Positions 45,265 to 53,754 of a stretch of 64,000 nt of DNA are shown here, one piece after another. The notes under the pieces are model-generated. The model did not search any database and had not been told where the DNA came from. It worked only from the letters and a program-made list of their open reading frames with translations. The DNA is from Actinotalea sp963783005 (GTDB lineage Bacteria; Actinomycetota; Actinomycetes; Actinomycetales; Cellulomonadaceae): NCBI GenBank assembly GCA_963783005.1, contig CAWALY010000006.1, positions 124,001 through 188,000 on the forward strand. Reading direction: 5' to 3'. How positions within the stretch are numbered: the stretch's first letter is position 1; every line of letters starts with the position of its first letter. Made by a program: the position numbers and the translations under genes.

Positions 45265-46446
45265 ATGACGGAGCAGGAGACCCCCAGGCTGGGCGTGGGG
45301 ATGGTCGGGTACGCCTTCATGGGCAGGGCGCACTCCCAGGCGTGGCGGGTCGCGCCGCGGTTCTTCGACCTGCCGATGCGACCGGAGATGACGGTGATCG
45401 CGGGTCGCTCGCCCGAAGGGGTCCGGGCTGCGGCCGCCAAGCTCGGTTGGCAGGCGGTCGAGAGCGACTGGCGCGCTCTGATCGCGCGCGACGACGTCGA
45501 CCTGGTCGATGTGGTGACGCCGGGCGACAGCCACGCCGAGATCGCGATCGGTGCCCTGGAGGCGGGCAAGCACGTGCTGTGCGAGAAGCCGCTCGCGAAC
45601 TCGGTCGACGAGGCCGAGGCGATGGTGGCGGCCGCCGAGAAGGCTGCTGCGCACGGCGTGCGTGCCATGGTCGGCTTCACCTATCGCCGGGTCCCTGCCC
45701 TGACCCTGGCCCGCCAGCTCGTCTCCGAGGGGCGGATCGGCGACGTGCGCCAGGTGCGCGCGCAGTACCTGCAGGACTGGATCGCCGACCCGGAGGCCCC
45801 GCTGTCATGGCGGCTCGACCGTGCGCGCGCCGGGTCCGGGGCGCTGGGCGACATCGGTGCGCACATCGTCGACCTCGTCCAGTTCGTCACCGGCGAGCGG
45901 ATCACCGGGGTGAGTGGGCTCCTCGAGACGTTCGTCTCCGAGCGGCCCGTCGCCGCGGGATTCAGCGGCCTGAGCGGGACCGCAGGAGCTACCCGCGGCC
46001 CGGTCACCGTTGACGACGCGGCGCTCTTTCTCGCCCGGCTCTCGGGCGGCGCCGTGGCCACCTTCGAGGCGACCCGGTTCGCCTGGGGCCGGAAGAACGC
46101 GATCCGGCTCGAGATCAACGGCACGACGGGATCGCTGGCGTTCGACCTCGAGGACCTCAACGTCCTGCACCTGTTCGACGCGACGGAGCCGGCACGGTTG
46201 GCCGGGTACCGCCGCATCGTCGTCACCGAGCCCGACCACCCGTACCTCGCGGCGTGGTGGCCGGCCGGTCACATGCTCGGCTACGAGCACGCCTTCACCC
46301 ACCAGGTGGTCGACCTCGTCCAGGCGCTGGCCGCCGGCGAGCAGCCGACACCGTCGTTCGCCGACGGCCTCGCCGTCCAGCGTGTCCTCGAGGCGGTCGA
46401 ACGCAGCGCCGCCGACGAGAGCCGCTGGACCCCGGTGGGCCGCTGA
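45265..46446 (+). CDS. Gfo/Idh/MocA-family oxidoreductase
   Basis: A 393-residue NAD(P)-dependent sugar or polyol dehydrogenase. The Rossmann fold starts GVGMVGYAFMGRAHSQAW (residues 9-26), followed by DVVTPGDSHAEIAIGALEAG and CEKPLANSVDEAE, in which the Lys is catalytic, and GDIGAHIVDLVQFVTGE with the conserved DxxxH-type pattern. ATG 45265 has AGGGGAG seven bases upstream. It is the fourth gene of the sugar operon and probably oxidises the imported sugar or glycoside, for example at C3, before the TIM-barrel protein and ThuA act. The exact substrate is an inference. Confidence 0.9.
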   Translation: MTEQETPRLGVGMVGYAFMGRAHSQAWRVAPRFFDLPMRPEMTVIAGRSPEGVRAAAAKLGWQAVESDWRALIARDDVDLVDVVTPGDSHAEIAIGALEAGKHVLCEKPLANSVDEAEAMVAAAEKAAAHGVRAMVGFTYRRVPALTLARQLVSEGRIGDVRQVRAQYLQDWIADPEAPLSWRLDRARAGSGALGDIGAHIVDLVQFVTGERITGVSGLLETFVSERPVAAGFSGLSGTAGATRGPVTVDDAALFLARLSGGAVATFEATRFAWGRKNAIRLEINGTTGSLAFDLEDLNVLHLFDATEPARLAGYRRIVVTEPDHPYLAAWWPAGHMLGYEHAFTHQVVDLVQALAAGEQPTPSFADGLAVQRVLEAVERSAADESRWTPVGR

Positions 46447-46471
46447 ACCCCATCACGCACGAGGAGGACCG

Positions 46472-47476
46472 ATGGCACGCCCTGTCACCCTGTTCACCGG
46501 CCAGTGGGCCGACCTGCCGTTCGAGGAGGTGGCTCGCCTCGCCTCGGAGTGGGGCTACGACGGCCTCGAGATCGCCTGCTGGGGCGACCACCTCGACCCC
46601 TGGCAGGGCTCGGAGGACGACGACTACATCCAGGCCAAGCTCGACGTGCTCGACCGGTACGGGCTCAAGGTCTGGGCGATCTCCAACCACCTCAAGGGTC
46701 AGGCGGTCTGCGACGACCCGATCGACCAACGGCACCGTGACATGCTTCCGGATGTCGTCTGGGGCGACGGCGACCCTGAGGGCGTCCGGCAGCGCGCCGC
46801 CGAGGAGATGAAGCGCACCGCTCGCACCGCGGCGCGCCTCGGTGTGAAGACCGTCGTCGGCTTCACGGGATCGTCGGTCTGGAAGTACGTGGCGATGTTC
46901 CCGCCGGTCTCCGCCGAGGCCGTCGAGGCGGGCTATGCGGACTTCGCAGCCCGATGGAACCCGATCCTGGATGTGTTCGACGAGGTCGGCGTCAGGTTCG
47001 CCCATGAGGTGCACCCGAGCGAGATCGCCTACGACTACTGGACCACGGTGCGGACCCTCGAGGCGATCGGTCACCGCGAGGCGTTCGGCCTCAACTGGGA
47101 CCCCAGCCACTTCGTCTGGCAGGACCTGGACCCCGTCGGGTTCATGTGGGACTTCCGCGACCGCATCTACCACGTGGACTGCAAGGACGCGAAACGACGG
47201 GTCGGCAACGGCCGGAACGGTCGGCTGGGTTCGCACCTGCCCTGGGCCGACCCGCGTCGTGGGTGGGACTTCGTGTCCACGGGCCACGGCGACGTGCCGT
47301 GGGAGGACTCGTTCCGGATGCTCAACACGATCGGGTACGAGGGCCCGATCTCCGTGGAGTGGGAAGACGCCGGAATGGACCGGCTGGTCGGTGCGCCGGA
47401 GGCCCTCGCCTTCGTGCGTCGCTTGGCGTTCGACCCGCCGGCCGCGGCCTTCGACGCGGCCTTCTCGAGCCGCTGA
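46472..47476 (+). CDS. Sugar phosphate isomerase/epimerase-like TIM barrel protein
   Basis: A 334-residue xylose-isomerase-like TIM barrel (IolE/IolI type). Metal-binding acids and His are visible in FAHEVHPSEIAYDY, LNWDPSHFVWQ, IYHVDCKDAK and ISVEWEDAGMD. GAGGAGG five bases upstream supports ATG 46472. It follows the dehydrogenase by 25 bases and ends the sugar operon at a strong hairpin. Relatives act as isomerases, epimerases, inosose dehydratases or 3-keto-glycoside-cleaving enzymes, so the co-occurrence with a dehydrogenase and ThuA points to a keto-sugar intermediate. Confidence 0.88.
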   Translation: MARPVTLFTGQWADLPFEEVARLASEWGYDGLEIACWGDHLDPWQGSEDDDYIQAKLDVLDRYGLKVWAISNHLKGQAVCDDPIDQRHRDMLPDVVWGDGDPEGVRQRAAEEMKRTARTAARLGVKTVVGFTGSSVWKYVAMFPPVSAEAVEAGYADFAARWNPILDVFDEVGVRFAHEVHPSEIAYDYWTTVRTLEAIGHREAFGLNWDPSHFVWQDLDPVGFMWDFRDRIYHVDCKDAKRRVGNGRNGRLGSHLPWADPRRGWDFVSTGHGDVPWEDSFRMLNTIGYEGPISVEWEDAGMDRLVGAPEALAFVRRLAFDPPAAAFDAAFSSR

Positions 47477-47486
47477 GGACGCCGCC

Positions 47487-47521
47487 GGGGTGTGCGGCCC
47501 TTCCGGTGGGCCGCACACCCC
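47487..47521 (+). terminator. Strong hairpin terminator of the sugar operon
   Basis: A perfect 14-bp inverted repeat (GGGGTGTGCGGCCC at 47487-47500 and its complement at 47508-47521) with loop TTCCGGT lies ten bases after the stop codon. There is no T-run, as is common for actinobacterial terminators. The arms can extend with a bulge to about 19 bp. Confidence 0.7.
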
Positions 47522-47564
47522 GGGCGGTGCGCTCCTCGGATCGCGCGGTCGCCACGTCCTGGGC

Positions 47565-47570
47565 GACACT
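47565..47570 (+). promoter_or_regulatory. -10-like hexamer before the 47577 gene
   Basis: GACACT lies six bases before GTG 47577, the common leaderless spacing in this window. Confidence 0.4.
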
Positions 47571-47576
47571 GGGACG

Positions 47577-48002
47577 GTGAGCATGCTGATCTCCGAGCAC
47601 CTGGCCGCCGCGCTGCGCGACGCCGGCCTGCGCTGGACGCCCGCGCCGGGCGACCGGTTCGTCATCCCGCAGCCCGACCTGGCGGGGCAGGTCTTCACGC
47701 TGTCGGAGATGACCATCGAGGCGCACCACTACCCGACCGGGACCATCCTCGGGTTCAACGGCACCACTGAGTGGGCGCTGGACTCGGTCGCCAAGGAGGA
47801 CGTGCTCTGGCTGCCCCGCGAGGACCAGCTCCGCGAGCTGCTGGGCACGACGTTCGTCTCGCTCGAACGTGTGGGTGACGACTGGGTGGTGACCACCCGG
47901 GAGCCGGACGGCGCCGCGGTGCGCTACGAGGCAGCCGACCCGTCGGACGCGTACGGCGCCGCACTCCTCGCCCTGGTGCAGCGCGCGGCCGCTCCCGTGT
48001 AG
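47577..48002 (+). CDS. Small protein often named pilus assembly protein CpaE
   Basis: A 141-residue soluble protein. Visible blocks are HLAAALRDAGLRWTPAPGDR, FTLSEMTIEAHHYPTGTILG, TTEWALDSVAKEDVLWLPRE and LLALVQRAA. Homologues in actinobacteria often carry the name CpaE, but there is no Walker motif or receiver domain here, so the name says nothing about function. The GTG at 47577 is preferred by the upstream hexamer; ATG 47583 is also possible. It is convergent with the phospholipase D gene, with 31 bases between them. Confidence 0.65.
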   Translation: MSMLISEHLAAALRDAGLRWTPAPGDRFVIPQPDLAGQVFTLSEMTIEAHHYPTGTILGFNGTTEWALDSVAKEDVLWLPREDQLRELLGTTFVSLERVGDDWVVTTREPDGAAVRYEAADPSDAYGAALLALVQRAAAPV

Positions 48003-48033
48003 CACGGGTCGCGCCTGGGACGGCCGCCTCGGA

Positions 48034-49695
48034 CTAGTGCTGGTCGCGGATCCTCATCCTCGGCGGTCGCCCGTCCGGGTCGGCCAGCACGCGGTACAGC
48101 GGTGCCACCGCGCTGCGCAGCGGCCGCGGCATCGGAGCTTCGCGGTGCGTGCGCAGGCGGCCCGGCGGCCTCGGCCCCCGGCGGCCACCGTCGTACCACG
48201 CGTCGAGGGCCTCGGCGCCGTCCAGCAACGTGCGCACGGCCCGGTCCGGGTCGAGCAGCTCGTCGTCGGCCTCCCGGTCGAGGTGCTCACGCCAGAGCGC
48301 CAGCCGTAGGTCCCGTGCGAAGACGCGCGCCCCGTCCCCGCGGCCGGCCGGGTCGTGCGGTTCGCGAGGGTCGCGCTGCTGGTCCACCACGGCCACGGTG
48401 AGCTCGGAGTCGTGCGTCCAGGAGCGTCGGTTGACGTTGGCGCTGCCCACCGCGGCCCAGACGTCGTCGATGATGCAGATCTTGGCGTGGACGTACACCG
48501 GTTCCCCCTCACGGTTCTCGACGTCGAGGACGTGGACCCGGTCCCCGCCCGCCTCGCGCACGGTCTCGACCGCCGTCGAGCGACCGAGGCGGGACGTCAG
48601 CGTGGCGATGGCGCCGTCGTCGTCCGGGAAGCGCGGCACGACCACGACCAGGTGGAGGCCAGGTTCCCGGCGCAGGGCCCCGGCGAAGACCTGCGCCACC
48701 GCGGTCGACCAGAAGAACTGGTCCTCGACGTAGACGAGTCGTCGAGCGCGGCGCAGCGCCTTGGCGTAGCCCCGCGCGACGCTCCGTTCGCCGTCCGGCG
48801 CGAACGGGTACCCCGGCCAGCGGTTCGGGTACGTGCGCAGGAGCTGTACCGAGCAGGAGCCGGCCTCCGGGGGCGGGTCCAGGGGCTGTGCGAGCCGGTC
48901 GGCCTCCCGGTCGAGCCTGCGGATCATGTCCGGCACCGCGTGCCACGGCAGGCGCGACAGCGCCGCCCTGTCCTGCCAGCGCTCACGGAAGACGTCGTCG
49001 ACGTCCCGGACCACCGGCCCGCGGAGCTCGAGCTGGGCGTCGTGCCAGGCGGGCGTGCGGCCGTACGACGGCGAGAAGGTCATCGTCTGGGGATCTCCCC
49101 CGTGCGAGGCGTCGTCGCGGCGGGTGTGCGCGAGGTCGATGCCGCCGACGAACGCGACGTCGTCCTGCAGGCGGCCCGGGTGGCGCACCACGACGAACTT
49201 CTGGTGGTGGCTGCCGAACGGTCGGACCCGTTGGTCGAGCAGCACCTCGCCGCCCGCCGCGTTCACGTCGCGCGACAGGTTGCGGTTCTCCTCGCCGGGG
49301 AACTGCAACCGGTCCAGGTGGGAGCGCCAGATGAGCCCCCTGACGCTCGCGCCCCGCGCCGCAGCGGCGGACAGTGCCTCGGCGATCGTCGGGCCTCCGG
49401 CGGTCAGGCGCTCGTCGGGGTCGCCGCGCCAGTCCGCGAAGTGGACCAGGTCGCCGTCCTTCGCGGCACCGAGGGCGTCCAGCAGGACGGCGAAGTACGA
49501 GCGGCCGTGGATGCGAGGTCGGACGAGGTTGCCGTCCGTCCAGGGGCGGACGCGCGTCACGGCGTTGCCGCGCTGCGCCGCGGTGAGGAACCAGTCGTGA
49601 TCCCGCTCGCCCGGCTGGAGCTGCGGGTCGGCGAAAGCCGACGGGGAGGTGAGATCCACGCCGTCGCCCCGAAGCACCAGCCTGAGACGGCCCAC
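48034..49695 (-). CDS. Phospholipase D family protein
   Basis: About 553 residues with two PLD catalytic motifs: GSHHQKFVVVRHP with FVGGIDLAHTRRD in the first half, and HAKICIIDDVWAAVGSANVN in the second. Together they form one active site that makes a covalent phosphatidyl-histidine. There is no signal peptide or membrane segment, so it is probably cytoplasmic or membrane-associated; substrates may be phospholipids or cardiolipin. The start is uncertain: GTG 49695 gives the conserved N-terminus, with AGGAG only one base away, and the longer frame overlaps gatC. Its neighbours give no pathway clue. Confidence 0.85.
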   Translation of the reverse strand: MGRLRLVLRGDGVDLTSPSAFADPQLQPGERDHDWFLTAAQRGNAVTRVRPWTDGNLVRPRIHGRSYFAVLLDALGAAKDGDLVHFADWRGDPDERLTAGGPTIAEALSAAAARGASVRGLIWRSHLDRLQFPGEENRNLSRDVNAAGGEVLLDQRVRPFGSHHQKFVVVRHPGRLQDDVAFVGGIDLAHTRRDDASHGGDPQTMTFSPSYGRTPAWHDAQLELRGPVVRDVDDVFRERWQDRAALSRLPWHAVPDMIRRLDREADRLAQPLDPPPEAGSCSVQLLRTYPNRWPGYPFAPDGERSVARGYAKALRRARRLVYVEDQFFWSTAVAQVFAGALRREPGLHLVVVVPRFPDDDGAIATLTSRLGRSTAVETVREAGGDRVHVLDVENREGEPVYVHAKICIIDDVWAAVGSANVNRRSWTHDSELTVAVVDQQRDPREPHDPAGRGDGARVFARDLRLALWREHLDREADDELLDPDRAVRTLLDGAEALDAWYDGGRRGPRPPGRLRTHREAPMPRPLRSAVAPLYRVLADPDGRPPRMRIRDQH

Positions 49696-49796
49696 GCTCC
49701 TACCGTCGCACAGGAGGGTCCGCGCCTCGACCTGAGGGTCACTCCCTGTCGAGTCGTGGCGACGATGCCGGTCACCGCGCCGCAACACCCGGCCCG

Positions 49797-49802
49797 TAGA
49801 CT
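49797..49802 (+). promoter_or_regulatory. -10 hexamer of a leaderless gatCAB promoter
   Basis: TAGACT (TANNNT) lies seven bases before the gatC ATG at 49810, with no ribosome binding site in between. Confidence 0.5.
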
Positions 49803-49809
49803 CGCTGGC

Positions 49810-50109
49810 ATGTCCACCATCTCCCGCGAGGAGGTCGCGCGCCTGGCCGGACTGGCCCGCATCGACCTCACCGACACCGAGCTGACCCGGCTGGCCGGCG
49901 AGCTCGACGTGATCGTCGAGTCCGTGGCCCGCGTCGGTGAGGTCGCCACCGACGACGTGCCCGCCACGAGCCACCCGATCCCGATGACCAACGTCTTCCG
50001 CGACGACGTCGTCGAGACCCCGTTGACCGTGGAGGAGGCGCTCTCCGGCGCCCCGGAGGCGCTCGAGGGCCGGTTCGCGGTTCCGCAGATCCTGGGGGAG
50101 GAGGCGTGA
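49810..50109 (+). CDS. gatC: Asp-tRNA(Asn)/Glu-tRNA(Gln) amidotransferase subunit C
   Basis: Small scaffold subunit that stabilises GatA-GatB. The 99 residues match the family: STISREEVARLAGLARIDLTD at the N-terminus and a Pro-rich C-terminus that wraps GatA (DDVPATSHPIPMTNVFRDD). ATG 49810 is the only start near the conserved N-terminus. Its stop overlaps the gatA start by four bases (GTGA). The three gat genes follow in order C-A-B. Confidence 0.94.
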   Translation: MSTISREEVARLAGLARIDLTDTELTRLAGELDVIVESVARVGEVATDDVPATSHPIPMTNVFRDDVVETPLTVEEALSGAPEALEGRFAVPQILGEEA

Positions 50110-51641
50110 GCGGGACGATCTCCGACCTGACCCGGATCGCTGCGTCGGACCTTGCCGACGCGCTCGCGTCGCGCGAGGTGAGCAGCGTCGAGGCCACCCG
50201 TGCCCACCTGGACCGGATCGCCGACGTGGACGGCGCCGTGCACGCCTTCCTGCACGTGTCCGCCGACGAGGCGCTCGAGGTGGCGCGCGACGTGGACGCC
50301 CGCCGGGCGGCCGGCGAGGAGCTGCACCCGCTGGCCGGCGTGCCGATCGCGGTCAAGGACGTCGTGGTCACCCGCGGCCTGCCCACCACGGCCGGCTCGA
50401 AGATCCTCGAAGGCTGGGTCCCGCCGTACGACGCCACCCTGGTCTCGCGGATCAAGGCCGCCCGGCTGCCGATCCTGGGCAAGACCAACATGGACGAGTT
50501 CGCGATGGGCTCCTCGACGGAGCACTCCGCGTATGGTGACACCCACAACCCCTGGGACCTCACGCGCATCCCTGGCGGCTCCGGCGGTGGCAGCGCGGCC
50601 GCCGTCGGGGCCTTCGAAGCTCCCCTGGCGATCGGCACGGACACCGGCGGCTCGATCCGCCAGCCCGCCGCCGTGACCGGCACCGTCGGGGTCAAGCCCA
50701 CCTACGGCGGCGTGTCCCGCTACGGCCTGATCGCCCTCGCCTCGAGCCTGGACCAGGCCGGCCCGGTGACCCGCACCGTGCTGGACGCAGCGCTGCTGCA
50801 CGAGCTGATCGGCGGGCACGACCCGCGCGACGCGACCTCGCTGCCGGAGCCCGTGCCGCCGCTGGTCGCGGCCGCACGCCAGGGCCTGACCGGCGACCTG
50901 ACCGGCGTGCGCGTCGGCGTGGTGACCGAGCTGAACGGCGAGGGCTACCAGCCCGGGGTGCGCGCCAGGTTCGAGGAGGCGCTCGACCTGCTGCGCGGCG
51001 CGGGGGCCACGCTCACCGAGGTCTCGTGCCCGCACTTCGGCTATGCGCTGGCGGCCTACTACCTGATCCTGCCCAGCGAGGCGTCGAGCAACCTCGCCAA
51101 GTTCGACGGCATGCGTTACGGCCTGCGGGTGGTCCCCGAGGCCGGCCCGGCCACCGCGGAGCGCGTCATGGCCGCGACCCGCGGCGCCGGGTTCGGCGAC
51201 GAGGTCAAGCGCCGCATCATCCTGGGCACCTACGCGCTGTCCGCCGGGTACTACGACGCCTACTACGGCAGCGCGCAGAAGGTTCGCACCCTCATCCAGC
51301 GTGACTTCACCGCGGCGTTCGAGCAGGTCGACGTGCTGGTCTCACCGACCGCGCCGACCACGGCCTTCAAGCTCGGCGAGAAGCTGGACGACCCGCTCGC
51401 GATGTACCTCAACGACGTCGCGACCATCCCGGCCAACCTCGCGGGCGTGCCGGGCCTGTCGGTGCCGTCCGGGCTGTCCGACGACGGCCTGCCGGCGGGC
51501 TTCCAGGTGCTTGCCCCGGCGCGCGCCGACGACCGCCTGTACCGGGTGGGTGCGGCGCTGGAGACCCTGCTCGAGGCGTCCTGGGGCGGTCCGCTGCTGT
51601 CCCGCGCGCCGGAGCTCAGCACCGAGGGGAGCGACCGATGA
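50106..51641 (+). CDS. gatA: Asp-tRNA(Asn)/Glu-tRNA(Gln) amidotransferase subunit A
   Basis: Glutaminase/amidase subunit that frees ammonia from glutamine for the transamidation of mischarged tRNA. The 511 residues show the amidase-signature triad: Lys84 (PIAVKDVVV), Ser159 (RIPGGSGGGSAAAVG) and Ser183 (GTDTGGSIRQPA). GTG 50106 overlaps gatC, and the stop overlaps gatB (ATGA), giving tight coupling of all three subunits. It implies that the cell lacks a direct route to Gln-tRNA or Asn-tRNA. Confidence 0.96.
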   Translation: MSGTISDLTRIAASDLADALASREVSSVEATRAHLDRIADVDGAVHAFLHVSADEALEVARDVDARRAAGEELHPLAGVPIAVKDVVVTRGLPTTAGSKILEGWVPPYDATLVSRIKAARLPILGKTNMDEFAMGSSTEHSAYGDTHNPWDLTRIPGGSGGGSAAAVGAFEAPLAIGTDTGGSIRQPAAVTGTVGVKPTYGGVSRYGLIALASSLDQAGPVTRTVLDAALLHELIGGHDPRDATSLPEPVPPLVAAARQGLTGDLTGVRVGVVTELNGEGYQPGVRARFEEALDLLRGAGATLTEVSCPHFGYALAAYYLILPSEASSNLAKFDGMRYGLRVVPEAGPATAERVMAATRGAGFGDEVKRRIILGTYALSAGYYDAYYGSAQKVRTLIQRDFTAAFEQVDVLVSPTAPTTAFKLGEKLDDPLAMYLNDVATIPANLAGVPGLSVPSGLSDDGLPAGFQVLAPARADDRLYRVGAALETLLEASWGGPLLSRAPELSTEGSDR

Positions 51642-53146
51642 GCGCCGCGCCGGCCCTGGTCCCGTTCGACGACGCCGTGCGCCGGTACGACCCGGTGATC
51701 GGCATCGAGGTGCACGTCGAGCTCGGCACTGTGTCGAAGATGTTCGACGGGGCGCCCACCGAGTTCGGCGCGCCGCCGAACTCGCAGACCACGCCGGTGT
51801 CCCTCGGCCTGCCCGGCGTGCTGCCCGCGCTGAACGGCAAGGCCGTGGAGTCCGCGATCCGGATCGGGCTGGCGCTGAACTGCGAGATCGCGGAGCTGTG
51901 CCGGTTCGCACGGAAGAACTACTTCTACCCGGACGTGCCGAAGAACTTCCAGACCTCCCAGTACGACGAGCCCATCGCGTTCGAGGGCCTCGTGGAGCTC
52001 GAGCTGGCCGACGGCACCCCCGTCCGCGTGGCGATCGAGCGTGCGCACATGGAGGAGGACGCCGGCAAGAACACCCATATCGGTGGCACCGACGGCCGGA
52101 TCCACGGTGCCGAGTACTCGCTGGTCGACTACAACCGCGCGGGGATCCCGCTGGTGGAGATCGTCACCAAGCCGATCACCGGCGTCGGCGAGCGTGCCCC
52201 CGAGGTCGCGGCCGCGTACGTGCGGTACCTGCGCGACCTGTTCCGCGCGCTCGGGGTGTCCGAGGCGCGGATGGAGCGGGGCAACGTCCGCGCCGACGTC
52301 AACGTGTCGCTGCGGCCCGCGCCCGACGCCCCGCTGGGCACGCGCACCGAGACCAAGAACGTCAACTCGTTCCGCTCCGTGGAGCGCGCGGTCCGCTACG
52401 AGATCTCCCGGCAGGCGGCGGTGCTCGACTCGGGGCGGCCCGTGGTCCAGGAGACCAGGCACTTCCACGAGGACACCGGCACGACGTCCCCGGGCCGGCT
52501 GAAGTCCGACGCGGAGGACTACCGGTACTTCCCCGAGCCCGACCTGGTGCCCGTCGCGCCGAGCCGGGCGTGGGTCGACGAGCTGCGCGGCACGCTCCCG
52601 GAGATGCCGGCGGTGCGCCGCAAGCGGCTCCAGGCCGACTGGGGATACACCGACCCGGAGATGCGCGACGTGGTCAACGCCGGCGCGGTCGAGCTCATCG
52701 AGGCCACGGTCGCCGCGGGCGCCTCACCGGCGGCCGCGCGCAAGTGGTGGATGGGCGAGCTGGCCCGCACCGCGAAGACCGAGGAGGTCGAGCTCGAGGC
52801 GCTCGCGATCACCCCGGCGCAGATCGCCGAGCTCCAGGGCCTGGTGGACTCCGGACGGCTGAACGACAAGCTCGCCCGCCAGGTGCTCGCCGGCGTGCTG
52901 GCAGGGGAGGGTTCCCCGGAGGAGGTCGCGTCCGCCCGAGGGCTGGAGGTGGTCTCCGACGACGGGGCCCTGGAGACCGCCGTGGACGAGGCGCTGGCCG
53001 CCCAGCCGGACGTGGTCGCCAAGATCCGCTCGGGCAACCTCGGGCCGGTCGGGGCGATCATCGGCGCCGTCATGAAGGCGACCCGAGGGCAGGCCGACGC
53101 CGGCCGGGTCCGCGAGATCGTCCTGGCCCGCGTGGGCCAGGACTGA
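51638..53146 (+). CDS. gatB: Asp-tRNA(Asn)/Glu-tRNA(Gln) amidotransferase subunit B
   Basis: Kinase/transamidase subunit that phosphorylates the misacylated Glu or Asp and transfers ammonia to it. The 502 residues have the catalytic cradle (VIGIEVHVELGTVSKMFDGA, ALNCEIAELCRFARKNYFYP, IERAHMEEDAGKNTH and SLVDYNRAGIPLVEIVT), then the helical and YqeY-like tail domain that binds tRNA (GNLGPVGAIIGAVMKATRGQ). ATG 51638 overlaps the gatA stop. Confidence 0.97.
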   Translation: MSAAPALVPFDDAVRRYDPVIGIEVHVELGTVSKMFDGAPTEFGAPPNSQTTPVSLGLPGVLPALNGKAVESAIRIGLALNCEIAELCRFARKNYFYPDVPKNFQTSQYDEPIAFEGLVELELADGTPVRVAIERAHMEEDAGKNTHIGGTDGRIHGAEYSLVDYNRAGIPLVEIVTKPITGVGERAPEVAAAYVRYLRDLFRALGVSEARMERGNVRADVNVSLRPAPDAPLGTRTETKNVNSFRSVERAVRYEISRQAAVLDSGRPVVQETRHFHEDTGTTSPGRLKSDAEDYRYFPEPDLVPVAPSRAWVDELRGTLPEMPAVRRKRLQADWGYTDPEMRDVVNAGAVELIEATVAAGASPAAARKWWMGELARTAKTEEVELEALAITPAQIAELQGLVDSGRLNDKLARQVLAGVLAGEGSPEEVASARGLEVVSDDGALETAVDEALAAQPDVVAKIRSGNLGPVGAIIGAVMKATRGQADAGRVREIVLARVGQD

Positions 53147-53157
53147 GCGGGAGAGTC

Positions 53158-53709
53158 ATGAAGGGCATGCCGACGTTGCGCGGCGAGATGGTCACCCTGC
53201 GTCCGATCCGCGCCGAGGACGCGGACGGCATGTGGGAGATGGCAACAGACGACCCGGAGGGCACCCGCCAGACCGGGACCACGCAGAAGTTCACCCGCGA
53301 GCAGGTCGACGAGTGGTGCGCCACGGTCGCGGACCGCGACGGGCGGGCGGACTGGGCGATCACGCACGAGACCGACGAGTACCTCGGCGAGATCGTGCTC
53401 AACGAGATCGACGAGCACTCGCGCAACGCCAACCTGCGCCTGGCGCTGCGGCCGGGGCAGCGGGGCCGGGGGTTCGGCGGCGAGGCGATCCAGCTGGTGC
53501 TCGACCACGCGTTCGACCCGGACGGGCTCGCACTGCACCGGGTCTCGCTGGACGTGCTCAGCATCAACCCGCGCGCCTTCGCCCTCTACGAGAGCCTGGG
53601 CTTCGTGGTCGAGGGGCGGCTGCGCGAGGGGCACCTGGACGGCGAGCACTGGTGCGACGTGATCGTCATGGCGGTGCTCGAGGACGACTGGCGGGCGCGG
53701 GACCGGTGA
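53158..53709 (+). CDS. GNAT-family N-acetyltransferase (RimJ/RimL-like)
   Basis: A 183-residue acetyltransferase of the ribosomal-protein Ser/Ala acetylase type. MPTLRGEMVTLRPIRAEDAD opens the fold, the acetyl-CoA loop is RPGQRGRGFGGEAIQLVL, and the end is NPRAFALYESLGFVVEGRLR. ATG 53158 has GGGAG (53149-53153) upstream and lies 12 bases after gatB, so it may share the gat transcript. The acceptor is unknown. Confidence 0.85.
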   Translation: MKGMPTLRGEMVTLRPIRAEDADGMWEMATDDPEGTRQTGTTQKFTREQVDEWCATVADRDGRADWAITHETDEYLGEIVLNEIDEHSRNANLRLALRPGQRGRGFGGEAIQLVLDHAFDPDGLALHRVSLDVLSINPRAFALYESLGFVVEGRLREGHLDGEHWCDVIVMAVLEDDWRARDR

Positions 53710-53742
53710 CGCGCACGGTCAGGGCGGGCGGGCGAGCGGTGC

Positions 53743-53748
53743 CAGGAT
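53743..53748 (+). promoter_or_regulatory. -10-like hexamer before the dehydrogenase gene
   Basis: CAGGAT lies six bases before GTG 53755, identical to the arrangement upstream of pdxH. AGGA within it could also serve as a ribosome binding site. Confidence 0.4.
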
Positions 53749-53754
53749 GACGTC

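Noticed and set aside
47577..48002. Pilus assembly ATPase CpaE
   Set aside because: The protein is only 141 residues and has neither the Walker motif nor the receiver-like domain of CpaE, and no tad/pilus gene is nearby.
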